A DNA stretch of 33,529 bases from Didymodactylos carnosus (Eukaryota; Rotifera; Eurotatoria; Philodinida; Philodinidae), in NCBI GenBank assembly GCA_905250885.1, contig CAJNOQ010001291.1:1-33529 (forward strand), in the 5' to 3' direction. The translations under genes and the position numbers were made by a program. Shown in pieces: positions 23,146 to 33,529 of this stretch; position 1 is the stretch's first letter; each line of letters opens with the position of its first letter. The notes beneath the pieces were generated by a model. That model ran no database searches. It was not told the origin of the DNA and saw nothing but the letters and a program-made list of their open reading frames with translations.

Positions 23146-26100
23146 ATGGGAAATCAAAATGGAAGAGAAAGTCGTTCATCACCAAGTTTAAAAAGTCGAC
23201 GTTCAATTTCGAAACCATTTTTAAATTTATCATCACATACCGAATCACCATTATTACCATCGTCCTGTTTGACAATACACTCAAATACAATATTGGATGA
23301 TATATCCGTTCATAGTCAAGGTAGTAGAAAGAATAAGACTGTTCCTCTCTCATCAAGTTTAAAATAATGACATATTCTAATTAATTCACCTATTTTATTT
23401 GTTTATTTAAGGTTCATTTCGTGTAACACCAGGTGGTACTTTAGCTCATTCACCGTTTAACAATAACAGCAATAATAATCAAGATTTTATATTAACATCT
23501 GATAAACGTTGGTTATCTCGCGAATTATTATCACAATGCGAAACAACGTCCACTACATCCTCATCATTCGTAAGCGGTTGTCATTTACATCACAATCATC
23601 ATTTATCCAATGATTACGTTCTTTCTTCGTCGTCAGCAATCTTATCAAATGATCAAAGTTTATGTTGTTCCCAGAATGTATACATTGCTCTTCATGCATT
23701 CCAGGGTTCGGATGATAAACAATTGACTTTAACAGTTGGTGATCATCTTACAATTATTGGCTGCAATAATAATAATGAATGGTGTGAAGTAAAGAATATT
23801 CGTGGTGAAACGGGCTGGGTACCCAACTCGTTTATTCGACCATTAGACTCGTTAGACAGACATTCTTGGTTTCATGGTAAAGTATCTAGATGTGAAGCTG
23901 AATATTTACTTACTCAAGGAATTAATGGAAGTATGTGAGCATAAAAGTGTCATATGTAAACTTAGCATAATTATTTCTTTTCTTGTTATTAAGGTTTTTT
24001 AGTGCGTGACAGTGAAACAGTACCGGGACAATTATCCATTAGTGTACGATACGAAGAACGTATCTATCACTATCGGATAAATAAGGATGAACATGGTCAA
24101 TATTATGTTAGTACTGAGTTTCGTTTTCAAAGTTTGCAACAATTAATTTATCATCATTCAACAAAAACAGATGGACTTGTACATTTGCTATTATATCCAA
24201 TAAGTAAACAAAAAAATCAACCGCCATTATTTAAAATAGATGATAAATGGGAGATAGCACGATCAGAAATTATTATGCAATGTAAAGAAGGAGGAGGACA
24301 ATACGGTGATGTATACAAGGCTCTTTGGAAAAGGTATGTTTTTCTCAATGACTAAAATTCTTATTAGTTTTGAATCAGTTATAATATTCATTTTGTCTCT
24401 TATTGTGGTGATTGTACTTTCTACCACCGATTTCCATAATTTTTGTATTTCCTCTATTTAGATATAATAAAATTGTTGCAGTTAAAACTTTAAAGGAAAC
24501 AATGAATGTCACAGATTTTATTGATGAAGCATGCGTTATGAAAGAAATGAAACATCCTAATTTAGTTCAGTTATTAGGAGTTGTTACATTAGAACCACCT
24601 TATTATATTATTACAGAATTTATGCCATATGGATGTTTATTAGATTATTTGAAGAAGCATCCTCGATCTGAATTAACATCAACCGTTTTAATGTACATGG
24701 CCGGGCAAATAGGATCAGGAATGACATATTTAGAACAAAAAAATTTTATACACAGAGATTTAGCAGCAAGAAATTGTTTAGTAGGTGAGAATCATTTGGT
24801 GAAAGTGGGCGATTTTGGCCTTGCTCGTCTTATTCAATGTGAAAATCATTACACGGCTAAGTTAGGAGCAAAATTTCCAATTAAGTGGACTGCACCAGAG
24901 GGACTGGCCTTCAATCAATTTTCTACAAAGTCAGATGTGTGGAGGTACGAATTTTTAGTTATAATAAAACTGCGATTAAATCTTACATCATCAAGCACAT
25001 ATTTATTTTTAGTTTTGGTATTCTTCTTTATGAGATTGCTACATATGGCTCTTCTCCGTATCCAGGTGTTGATTTGTCTGATGTATATCATTTATTAGAG
25101 GTAATTTTAATTATTAATTCAAACATTTTTGTTGATGTAAACACTTGAATTTATAGAGAAAAGAGCTTTCTTCAAATAATTAGTGGTTTTATTGGATCAG
25201 AATATTTTATTTTTATTATCTTTAGACCGGTTGTCGAATGCCCTCCCCTGAAGGTTGTCCAGCGGATGTTTACAATTTAATGCAGAAGTGTAAGTTAATC
25301 TGTTCTAATGTAACAAGCAACAAAAACCATATGTTTTAATACAAAACTTACTCAAAAGAACCGAAACCTATTTTTTGCCATTTTCATCTGAATATATTCT
25401 CATCTCGTTAATATGTAAAAGATTTCACATGACGGAATATGCTAGATTTTCTTCATATAATATTAGCAAAAAAAAAAACAACCAGAAAAACTTTGTACTA
25501 GAAATCGGATCCTGAAAACGGTATTAAAACAAATTATTTCTCCTAATTTTGATCTTTATAACAAGATTTACTTGTTCCTATCACAATAATGATAAAATAA
25601 TTAATCAATTTATTTCAGGTTGGAGATGGAAGCCTGAAGAGCGACCCACTTTTAAAGAGATACATGCTGAACTGGATTGTATGACATGTGTTGGTTTTCA
25701 CAATCAAGAAAATGGTACGATATTGTCTCTTTGTGATCCGATAAATTACGATTCTATCGCTTTTTTTTCTGTTAGGTACATGCAAAGTAGTCGATTTTGG
25801 TTCCTCAGCACAGAGACTTCGCCTCACTATTCCTCCTCCAAAACCGTAAGTGCTCCTTTTTCATACATTAGAACTTTTCAACAAATTTATATATATATAC
25901 ACATATGTTATTAGACCTGCTAGAACATGCTCATTTAAAGATGCAATGAATGTGACTCCGCCACCTCCACCAACTTCTGCTCATCGATCATTGCTATCAC
26001 GATTTTTTCCATTGTCATTGACTGGTCAACCATCATCAACATCCACTATCAATCATCATATTGATCAAACCATCTTCGAACATCCATCTGATTTAAACAA

Positions 26101-27494
26101 TACAAATGGACCTGTATCTTTATCTTTATTATCATCACAACAGGAAGCAGCAAATCAATTAAATTTAATTATAACATCACAGAATAATGATAAGTTAAGA
26201 GGTGATCGTCCAAGGAATATGAATCCTGAAGCACGTCTATCAACATTTAGTAGTAAAAAGCAGTTAGCCACAATGCAAAACTCAACATCAACAACATTTT
26301 CACCGCCAATGTCTACTACAATCAATAATAATTTATCTTCCAAAGAAAATCATCAACAACAAGCAAACTGTGATAATTTACAACGATCAATAACATCGAA
26401 TAACGGCATGTTGCCGTCAGAAACTGATACAATGACAACAGCAAAATATACAAGAGGTGAATTAGGAAAAAATGACAAACTGAATAAAAAAGCTAATAGG
26501 TATGTAATAGAACATCGTAACATTTTTGCTTGCACTAGTAGAAGGAAATTCTTTAGATACGCGGTTTAGCGGAATAAAACCTTCTTTCTCGCTTGGTCAT
26601 CGTGTAGACAAAAGTGATTTTATTATTTAACTAAGCGATTCTTTTCGACATTCTAGGATAGAATCCAATACATCGATTGATAAAACATCTTCGTCAAACA
26701 AGTTTAGTGGCAATATTAGATCTGCCGAGAACAATCCTTCATCGGACACATTTACACCGGAATTTTGTCGTATAAATCTACGCCGCACAACTGGCTTACC
26801 ACCAACAAAAATTGTCTCATCATCTTCTTCGTCAGCCTCTTCTTCTAGTGGTGATGCTAAAATTGATGTTAAAACTGACACATTAACAACATCATGTCCT
26901 CCGGGTACTCTCGCATTTGAAAAGAATGTAATTGAAACAACGCTTCCTACTGTTGAAAACGCTATTCGTTTATTTTCTGAATATGCTTCGAGTCGATGTC
27001 AAGATTCTTCAAAACAAATATCTACATCCGCTATAAACACATGTGTAGGTACTGAAAACAATCAAACGGATACAATGCGTTCATTATTAGAATGTGTTCA
27101 ACTATTAATGAAACATTTAAGACAAATACATAAAATTCGTCGTGCAAAAGTATCATCAAGTATAACAATCGATGATGAGACGGTAGTGTTAACGAAAGAA
27201 AATATTAGTAATAAAAATTCAATTACAACATCTACAATTACATTTGTCAATGATTTAAATCATTTTGGTGAACGTATTTGTCAAATAAAAGTATCACCAC
27301 AAATCGCGTTTCGTTTACGTGAATATGTTCAACAAATACGTGATGCAGCCACACAATTACTTTCTACTGTTACAAATGATGATTCAGCCATCGCATCAAC
27401 GGCATCAACCGTTTCTACATCCGACGAAGATGTAACATTGACAAAACTAACACGGTTATTACAAGATATTAAACGGCTACTTGATAAATTGTAG
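23146..27494 (+). CDS. ABL1: ABL non-receptor tyrosine kinase, myristoylated form (10 exons, 1085 aa)
   Basis: Exons: 23146-23320, 23412-23930, 23994-24333, 24462-24944, 25013-25100, 25226-25289, 25619-25714, 25776-25845, 25915-26499, 26657-27494. All joins keep phase. The protein begins MGNQNG, like the MGQQPG of mammalian ABL1b, so Gly2 is a likely myristoylation site that would serve autoinhibition. A Ser/Asn-rich cap follows. Next come SH3 (about 147-205, [13 protein letters not shown]), SH2 (about 210-305, FLVRDS with Arg236), and the kinase domain (about 320-590). The kinase has [13 protein letters not shown] Lys353, alpha-C Glu367, gatekeeper Thr396, HRDLAARN (442-449), DFG (462-464), activation-loop Tyr475 and APEGLAF. 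The long tail has proline-rich SH3-ligand-like segments (TPPPPPTS). It ends in about 120 residues matching the four-helix F-actin-binding domain, finishing [12 protein letters not shown]. It signals to the cytoskeleton by substrate phosphorylation. Odd: Gly461 replaces the usual Ala before DFG. Length is close to human ABL1 (1130 aa). Confidence 0.97.
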
Positions 27495-30451
27495 TCTTTA
27501 ATAACCATTATTTGTATGTTTATTAATTTAATTTATATTAATTGCAATATAATTGCTTTTCTATTCTTTCGTATTTGTATAATTTCTAAAGTCAAAGCCG
27601 GTCATATATTTTATATTGTCTGTTTCTCTTTCTGAGATGTCTCTTATATTTATTAGCGTTCCAATGCAATCATTCAATGTTGTATCATGTCAGATTATTT
27701 TTTATTCTACTTACCGTCTATCAGGGATATTCTCACTTATTGGCATTTCTTCTCTCTTACTTACATGTTTTTTTTTCTAAACTAATTTTAGAATATGGGT
27801 CTTTTTGCTTGCTGGCTTTTCCATCTTTTGTAGATAGTGGCATTTATATGTACGTGTGTTATTTATTTATCGGTCTTCGAAATCTAGAGTCGTGAATAAA
27901 TTGTTTTGCTTTTTTGTTTTTTCAATTTTGTGCAAAAAAATATATAATACGTTCAAATAACATAAATGTAATGCACAAACAATCAAAATTTAGACTCATA
28001 TGAGAATAGTATCGATATCAAGAGAGGACATATTGTTACAAGATAGATTAATTCCAATCAAATTTTAAGAAAGTATCTTTTATAGAAATGACTGTGAAGG
28101 TCATGCTTATTCACTTGCACATTTAAAATGGATCCTAAACGAGAAGTGAAAGTAACGCAGTCAAATAGATGGATTGATACATTTGTTTCAAATTTTCTTC
28201 TTATCTTCAAGGCTTAAACAAGATTTTTAGAGAATGGAATTTGTGAAAATGAACCTCTCTTGGGTTTCTTATCCTTTTCTAGTTTAATAACATATCTAAA
28301 TATTAATTAATTGATCGGTTGATTTTGATACAAACTGTTTCTTCTCCATGGTGTACACTAGAATCAAAGTTGTCGTTCATGATCAGCACTTTCAATGACA
28401 GGGTACTTTGATTGGTGTCAAATTATTCTTTCTTCTTGTCAAGTATGTGGCATGTTTATAAAACTCTACCAAGGTTTTTCAACAATTACGACTTTTTTTA
28501 AAATTCTTGTCGGTGTCGTCGTGACAGCATCTATAGAAGGTTAAAACGTTTCATTTCTGCGAATAATACGAGATTCTTTAAGCGAACAAAAAAAAGATAA
28601 TGGAAATGCTATGAATTTGTTCTTTTATATTTGTTTGAGAAACGAGGACTGGTGCGGTTAAATCATATGAGAAAGAAGAAAAAAAATCATTTTGACTTGT
28701 CATTTTTTTTCTCTTTTTTCTTTCATTGTTAAAGTGTGTAGTATGGCAAAACAATACAAAAAAAAAACGTTGTTCTTGGAAAATTGAAGATAACAAAAAC
28801 CAAGTAAAAAAAGCTTTGAAACGTCATTTAAATAGATTATAGAAGAAAGTGTTTAGTGATGGTGAACGATAAAAAGGTAAAATTTTATAAGTGCATAGAA
28901 GCAAGTACATAAGAAAAGAATAAAAGAATAATCATACATAAAAGCATAATTTTGTTCTGGTAGTTGCAAAACACACACGCTTGTAAACAAATATAAGGAT
29001 ATAAACACCTTTTATTTCTTCTGCATGTGTATAGTTTTTATTACTGTCAAGTATATTGTCTAGAAGAAGATGAGATAGAATCATCCAAGAATCACAAAAT
29101 ATTTTTTCGACATTTATTCACATACAGAATAATAAGGAAAGAAGGATGTTATAAAATATGAAGTAAATGAAAAATAGAGGGTAAGAATTTTTATGTTCAT
29201 TCATCAGTGGATAATCGAAATATATTAATTATTCGTTTACACATGAGTATTAAGCAAATTTTTATTTATCCGTGTCAAAAATGTGTTATACCAATCATAA
29301 ATGAATTTTGACTACTGTGAGATGTTTTCCGAATGGACAAGAAACGTTCTTCTTCTTTTATCTCTATAATTATATAGTAGACAGACATTGTAACAATTTT
29401 TTCTGTATCCTATCGACGGATCATGCTGTGATAAGTCATCATTATATGAACAGTACGGGAACAACTTCTTTTGTAGTGAAGATAATATCTGCTCTTTTCT
29501 CTCATATAACATTGAAAAACAAATACGAGTTCAAACTCAAGTGAAATTTTACAAAGAAAAACAGACAAACGTACGTTCTTTTGTTCAAATTTTATTTTAT
29601 TTTTTTTTAAATTACAAATGTGCAGATTTACTATTTTACATGCAGAACGAACTGTATGAAGAGCTATTAAACGACAAAATCTTCATTCACATTCAACAAA
29701 ATCGCACAGATAGATGTGATTCATTTCCTTTGTGAAAAATCAAAATATTTTCGTTTGTTATTCTTAAATATTAAAGATCAAAACTTGAGAAATATTGTTC
29801 GAAAAAAAAAAACAAGGCTCCGCTTCGATTTGAGTATTTCGGTACTGAGATACTTACTCTACAATAACAGTTTGTCCCTTTGATTGTTTCCATGTTTACA
29901 TAACTCAATCTTATGAATTTATCTACTAAAAAATCATAAATTTTATTTCATAGTAAGTAAAATACGTTTTTCTTGTGAAGAAAGAGAAAAGAATGTGCTC
30001 AGCTGAACAGATTTTCATTGAGTAATCATCTTCAATGAGAAGAATACAAATAAGAAAGGGGGAAATGCTACTCCAGATGATAGTGTCTTATCAAAAAACA
30101 AAAAGAAGAAATAAATGAATGAGAATACTAAGTCTATGCAAATACATATAACTTTTTTCGCTGATTGATTATGTGAATATGTACAAACTCGATTAGATTG
30201 TACAGTCATACAGACATTGATAACGTAATATGTTTCTGCTTAGAATAAGATAAAATAGGATAAGACTGTAGTAAGTATAGACCATCGTGCGGTGTTTAGT
30301 GCCTATCAAAATCAAACAATTAAACGTTTATAAAATTAACAAGATTTTATTGTTGATTTGATTCGGACTCAATTAAATTCTAATTTGTTATTTTTTCTTC
30401 AGCGTTCATCGCGAACATTCGAATTTGATATAACAATGTTTTACTGATAAT
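27495..30451. other. Intergenic region / 3' flank of ABL gene
   Basis: No gene is supported in either strand. The first few hundred bases should be ABL 3' UTR. Open frames at 28578-28796 (-) and 29308-29735 (+) are low-complexity or hydrophobic AT-rich reads with no family resemblance. A pyrimidine-rich acceptor-like tract ends at 30402, just before the small gene at 30452, and could be the edge of its leader exon. Confidence 0.45.
27895..27900 (+). terminator. Possible polyadenylation signal of ABL gene
   Basis: The AATAAA lies about 400 bases past the ABL stop and is followed by T-rich sequence. It is the first clear canonical hexamer that I see downstream. Variant signals nearer the stop cannot be excluded. 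Confidence 0.35.
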
Positions 30452-30965
30452 ATGTTTGTTCATTCATCTCGTTATCAACCATCGTTACCTTTATCATCAG
30501 AATTATTCAATGACGATGATCAATACTCTACTCGCTCTTTTCAATCGCCACATCGTGAACGTTCCGATTTTTATACGTCACAACAACCATTTTCAGCAGT
30601 ATTACAGCATAGACAACCCGTCTATTTTAGTGACCCACTATCAGTTACGTTGGATAATCGACGACCAGCAAATTTATTTATGTAAGTATCGTATCAAATT
30701 TTTAGAAAGGATAGTTCCTACTCTTCAACTCGTCTATCAAAGTTGTCTGTCGCCTACAGGCCAACAGTGTTCTTCGGAAAAAGGAAAAAGCTATTAACAT
30801 AAGTTATATGCTATACTTTTCAGAAGAGAAAATTATAACAACTTGTCAACTTCAGCATATTTGTTGTCATTCATCTCCTAAAGCGATGGACAAAAATTGA
30901 TGACATTTTGTTTTTTCAATTTTTTCTTTAGCGATAATGATGCTTCAAGGACATCGAAAGAGTGA
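30452..30965 (+). CDS. Hypothetical small protein, two exons (87 aa)
   Basis: I do not recognise this protein. The first exon, 30452-30681, is an open frame with balanced, coding-like amino-acid use (Ser, Pro, Gln, Asp and Arg rich; starts MFVHSSRYQPSLPLSS). It ends at a strong GTAAGT donor. A T-rich acceptor at 30930-30931 joins in phase to 30932-30965, adding IDNDASRTSKE before a stop. An in-frame stop at 30431 makes ATG 30452 the first possible start. The peptide has no signal sequence or membrane segment and looks disordered. It may instead be the first coding exon of a longer gene whose later exons lie beyond the window, since the strong donor is better supported than the short last exon. 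Confidence 0.45.
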
Positions 30966-33083
30966 TATGAGTTACTTGAATTTGAAACTAAAAATCGTGT
31001 TTTCTATAAAATCGGAACTCTTCATATAACAGTAAAACTTTTTGTAACTAATCTAGAAAAGATAGGCTAAATAATTCTTTTTGACATGTCCAAGCTCTAC
31101 ACGATCTTCCATTGACTAGTTATGATGATTCGAAACGACCGCACAATACAATAGAGCTTAAGAAGAAAAATCATCAAGTATGACCTAAGATTTCTAATGG
31201 GACATGTGTCAGTTTATAGAATTTGATCCAATATGAAAATCGCTTTTCCCAACGTTCCTTTGTTGCGAAGCTATAGGGATTTTAAGTTATAATTGATTCA
31301 CGTTAGTCCTAGAAAACGTATCTTTTATCTCGTCTGCTACGTACTTTCAAGACTCTATAATTTCATCATTCGATTTATCGTAAGTCGTAGTGAATTCTAA
31401 TATGTAAAATTCAGATAAATTGTTGGCAAAAAAAAGTGTCAGAATTTTAGGAAAATATTCAGTGTCAGGACATTTTTTTCACCAAGATTCCTTGGTGCCT
31501 TTTCGTTGAATTTTAATAAAACTTCGTAAGTGATCAAAGAAGACTTTTCATTCATCTCAACTGAATGAACAGTACTGTATTTGCATGCCATATCCGGTAA
31601 AACTTCATCAATTGTGTTTCGAAATGGGTCCTTGAGTTATTCAGTATTAGTTCTTGGAATAATCAATATTGGAGAAAAAGAACTAATATTTGTTGGAGAA
31701 TTGATCGAATATACAATCGATGAAGTTTTACCAGATACGACATACAACTACAGAACTATTCATGCTGTTGAGATGAATGAAAAGTCGTAAATAGTCAATG
31801 GAAAGTTCTATAGAGTTTGGATATGTCTTATTTCGAAGAGAATTGTTTAATCTATCCTTTCTAGATGAGTTACAAAAATTTTACTGTTCGATGGAGAGTT
31901 CCGGTTTTATAAAAAATACGACTGTTAGCTTCAGCACAAAAAAGAAGGTTCTAAACTTTGAATTTAATAATCATAGACATTTCTTTACACTTTGTCCAAG
32001 TTAATCTACTCATATTACTTAATAGATGTTCTTGATTCGTTATAGTTAAAAAAAAAACTGAAAAAACAGAGTATTGTAAACTTTTGTCGACTGCTAGTCA
32101 CTGCGGGAAAACTTTTTTGACTGAAAAATCTTACCGTAATTTATTTCACAAACTTGAACGAAATAAGTCCAACCCTCCTTTTTGGGCACTTGGGCTTTTT
32201 TGTCAATGACGTTAAAAATGAACGGTCGTCTATAACAATAGGACAGAGGATGAATATTAAAATAGTAAATATACATTTACCAACTGTCGTTTTCTTTGAA
32301 TGTATTGTAAAGAGATAGCCCATAACTTTTTTCTCTATAGTAGTAAGAGAATTCCTAACAACCTTATTTACTCGTCAATACTATACATGTTTTTCTGCAT
32401 ATTAATTGTTATTATACGCGACGTGTATATATATCAAGAAAAAGATATAAATTGCTCCTGAATATGTGTTGCCTAAAGCATATTTCGCAATCGAGAATAT
32501 ATAATATTAAGAATAGAAAAACATGACATAAATGTAATTGTTTTCGGAAAAAAGAGAAGAAATGAAAAGCGTATAACAGTTACACCATTATTTTGTGCCA
32601 TAGAGTTTGGACAATCTGAAAAATTTAGAGATAAATCACGTAGAATATGAGGTATGTTTCACTATGACGCTTTCTATAAATGTCAGTGTTTACCGAAAGG
32701 ACGGGAAACGATTTCTACTAGAAAATGGCCCAATATGATTTTGAGTGAAAATGACCAGAAATGTTTCCCTTTTCACTGCCGACTTTCAAAAAATTGCTCC
32801 TGATTTCCTTGAAAAAATTGTTTATCATTTTTCATCACCAGTTCAACGAAAGTCATTCGCTTTGTTGCTTAAATTTTTCGCACGATTTCAAAGACCTTGA
32901 CCAAAGTCCATACATAGAAAGATAGAGAATTTTTCGGGCTTCAAAATGAATTACAATATTTTGTTTTAAAAGTTTACTCTCAACGATATATTGGCTAAAT
33001 ATTGGATAGATATCTCGATTTTTGCCTATAGTGGTATATAAAAATGATTACAGTTTCTTTCACAAATAGAACTTAGGAATAAT
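30966..33083. other. Intergenic region with repeat fragments
   Basis: Apart from the palindrome at 31542-31786, no gene or RNA is supported. An 18-base stretch at 31091-31108 matches the arm of the foldback at the left window edge with two differences. ATTGCTCCTGA occurs twice (about 32452 and 32795), perhaps a short dispersed repeat. Confidence 0.4.
31542..31786. repeat. Imperfect 245-base palindrome (foldback element)
   Basis: The 75-base outer arms 31542-31616 and 31712-31786 are reverse complements. They share GACTTTTCATTCATCTCAAC exactly, and GGTAAAACTTCATC further in, with scattered substitutions. After a divergent stretch the pairing resumes near the centre (TATTAGTTCTT at about 31645 with its complement at about 31678), offset by about 5 bases. 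The whole piece could fold into one hairpin. The open frame at 31581-31790 runs through both arms and is probably a by-product. A MITE, a foldback element or an inverted duplication could each explain it. Confidence 0.75.
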
Positions 33084-33529
33084 TTGTATTTAAAAAACTA
33101 CAGAACTGAGAGAGCTACAAAAGCTATAGTACGTTGTTTCAAACATTAAGTTTAATAGACTTTTTGGCAAAATACCGAACGGATACAGTGGTCTTGACTT
33201 ATGGCAGAAGAGTAAACGAAGTACAGTGGTGTAAATATAGCGAGATCAGATATCCCAGCTTCTATTGGTAGTTTTATATTAATAGTTTAGTTAAATAGAG
33301 TAAACGTTTCTGAGGAAAATAAGACGTCTCCGAGCTCTCCATAACATTTTTTCATCAAACTGCGTTATATTTACGAAAAGCCTCCAAAGACATTTCTGCT
33401 GCTTTTTTGTAGATTTTTCTAGTTTTCTATCCGTTTGGTATTTTGCCAAAAAGTCTATTAAACTTAATGTTTGAAACAACGTACTATAGCTTTTGTAGCT
33501 CTCTCAGTTCTGTAGTTTTTTAAATACAA
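33084..33529. repeat. Near-perfect inverted repeat with 102-base arms, cut by window edge
   Basis: Bases 33084-33185 and 33428-33529 are reverse complements at 101 of 102 positions (the one difference is CCGAAC against CCAAAC). They enclose a 242-base spacer. The right arm ends with the last base of the window, so the repeat may continue. The high identity suggests a young element or recent gene conversion. Each arm can encode the same peptide, FQTLSLIDFLAKY, on opposite strands, each running on into a different open frame in the spacer. Confidence 0.85.

Noticed and set aside
28578-29735. Several 60-80 codon frames downstream of ABL
   Set aside because: Phe/Lys/Ile-rich translations of AT-rich DNA with no motifs.
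1-33529. Horizontally acquired genes, which are frequent in bdelloid rotifers
   Set aside because: All three recognisable genes are standard animal families with many matching introns. Nothing points to bacterial, fungal or plant origin.
1-33529. tRNA, rRNA, snRNA or spliced-leader genes
   Set aside because: No B-box-like GGTTCGANTCC with a matching cloverleaf, no conserved rRNA blocks and no rotifer spliced-leader sequence were seen by eye. A tRNAscan or Infernal run would be decisive.

Overview
The window is AT-rich nuclear DNA from a small-genome invertebrate animal. It carries three recognisable, conserved metazoan genes split by many short GT-AG introns (mostly about 50-70 bases). The mix of an AMP deaminase, a ZC3H4/Su(sable)-type CCCH protein and an ABL kinase with an actin-binding tail fixes it as an animal. 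Base composition and intron size fit a rotifer, possibly bdelloid, but the window holds no decisive marker such as a spliced leader or telomeric repeat, so this is inference.

Layout: 1-167 is a foldback inverted repeat cut by the window edge. 626-5242 (+) is a complete 19-exon AMP deaminase (AMPD2-like, 883 aa). 5243-11078 is gene-poor and holds a nested transposon: a non-autonomous inverted-repeat element (8297-9874) with about eight degenerate 22-base subterminal repeats, into which a 281-base hAT-type MITE (9247-9527) has inserted. 11079-15602 (-) is an 11-exon gene for a triple CCCH zinc-finger protein of the ZC3H4/ZC3H6/Su(sable) family (about 1092 aa). 15603-23145 is a 7.5 kb intergenic stretch with no gene I can support. 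23146-27494 (+) is a complete 10-exon ABL tyrosine kinase (1085 aa: myristoylation site, SH3, SH2, kinase, C-terminal actin-binding helical domain). 30452-30965 (+) may be a small two-exon gene of unknown function. The right end holds a 245-base palindrome (31542-31786) and an inverted repeat with 102-base arms (33084-33529) that reaches the window edge.

The three genes work in separate processes: purine nucleotide balance, nuclear control of unproductive transcription, and tyrosine-kinase signalling to actin. They do not form a functional cluster. All exon joins were checked by reading phase, and all three models stay open from first ATG to stop. The most distinctive content is the set of foldback and nested inverted-repeat elements. 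I found no clearly new biological system.
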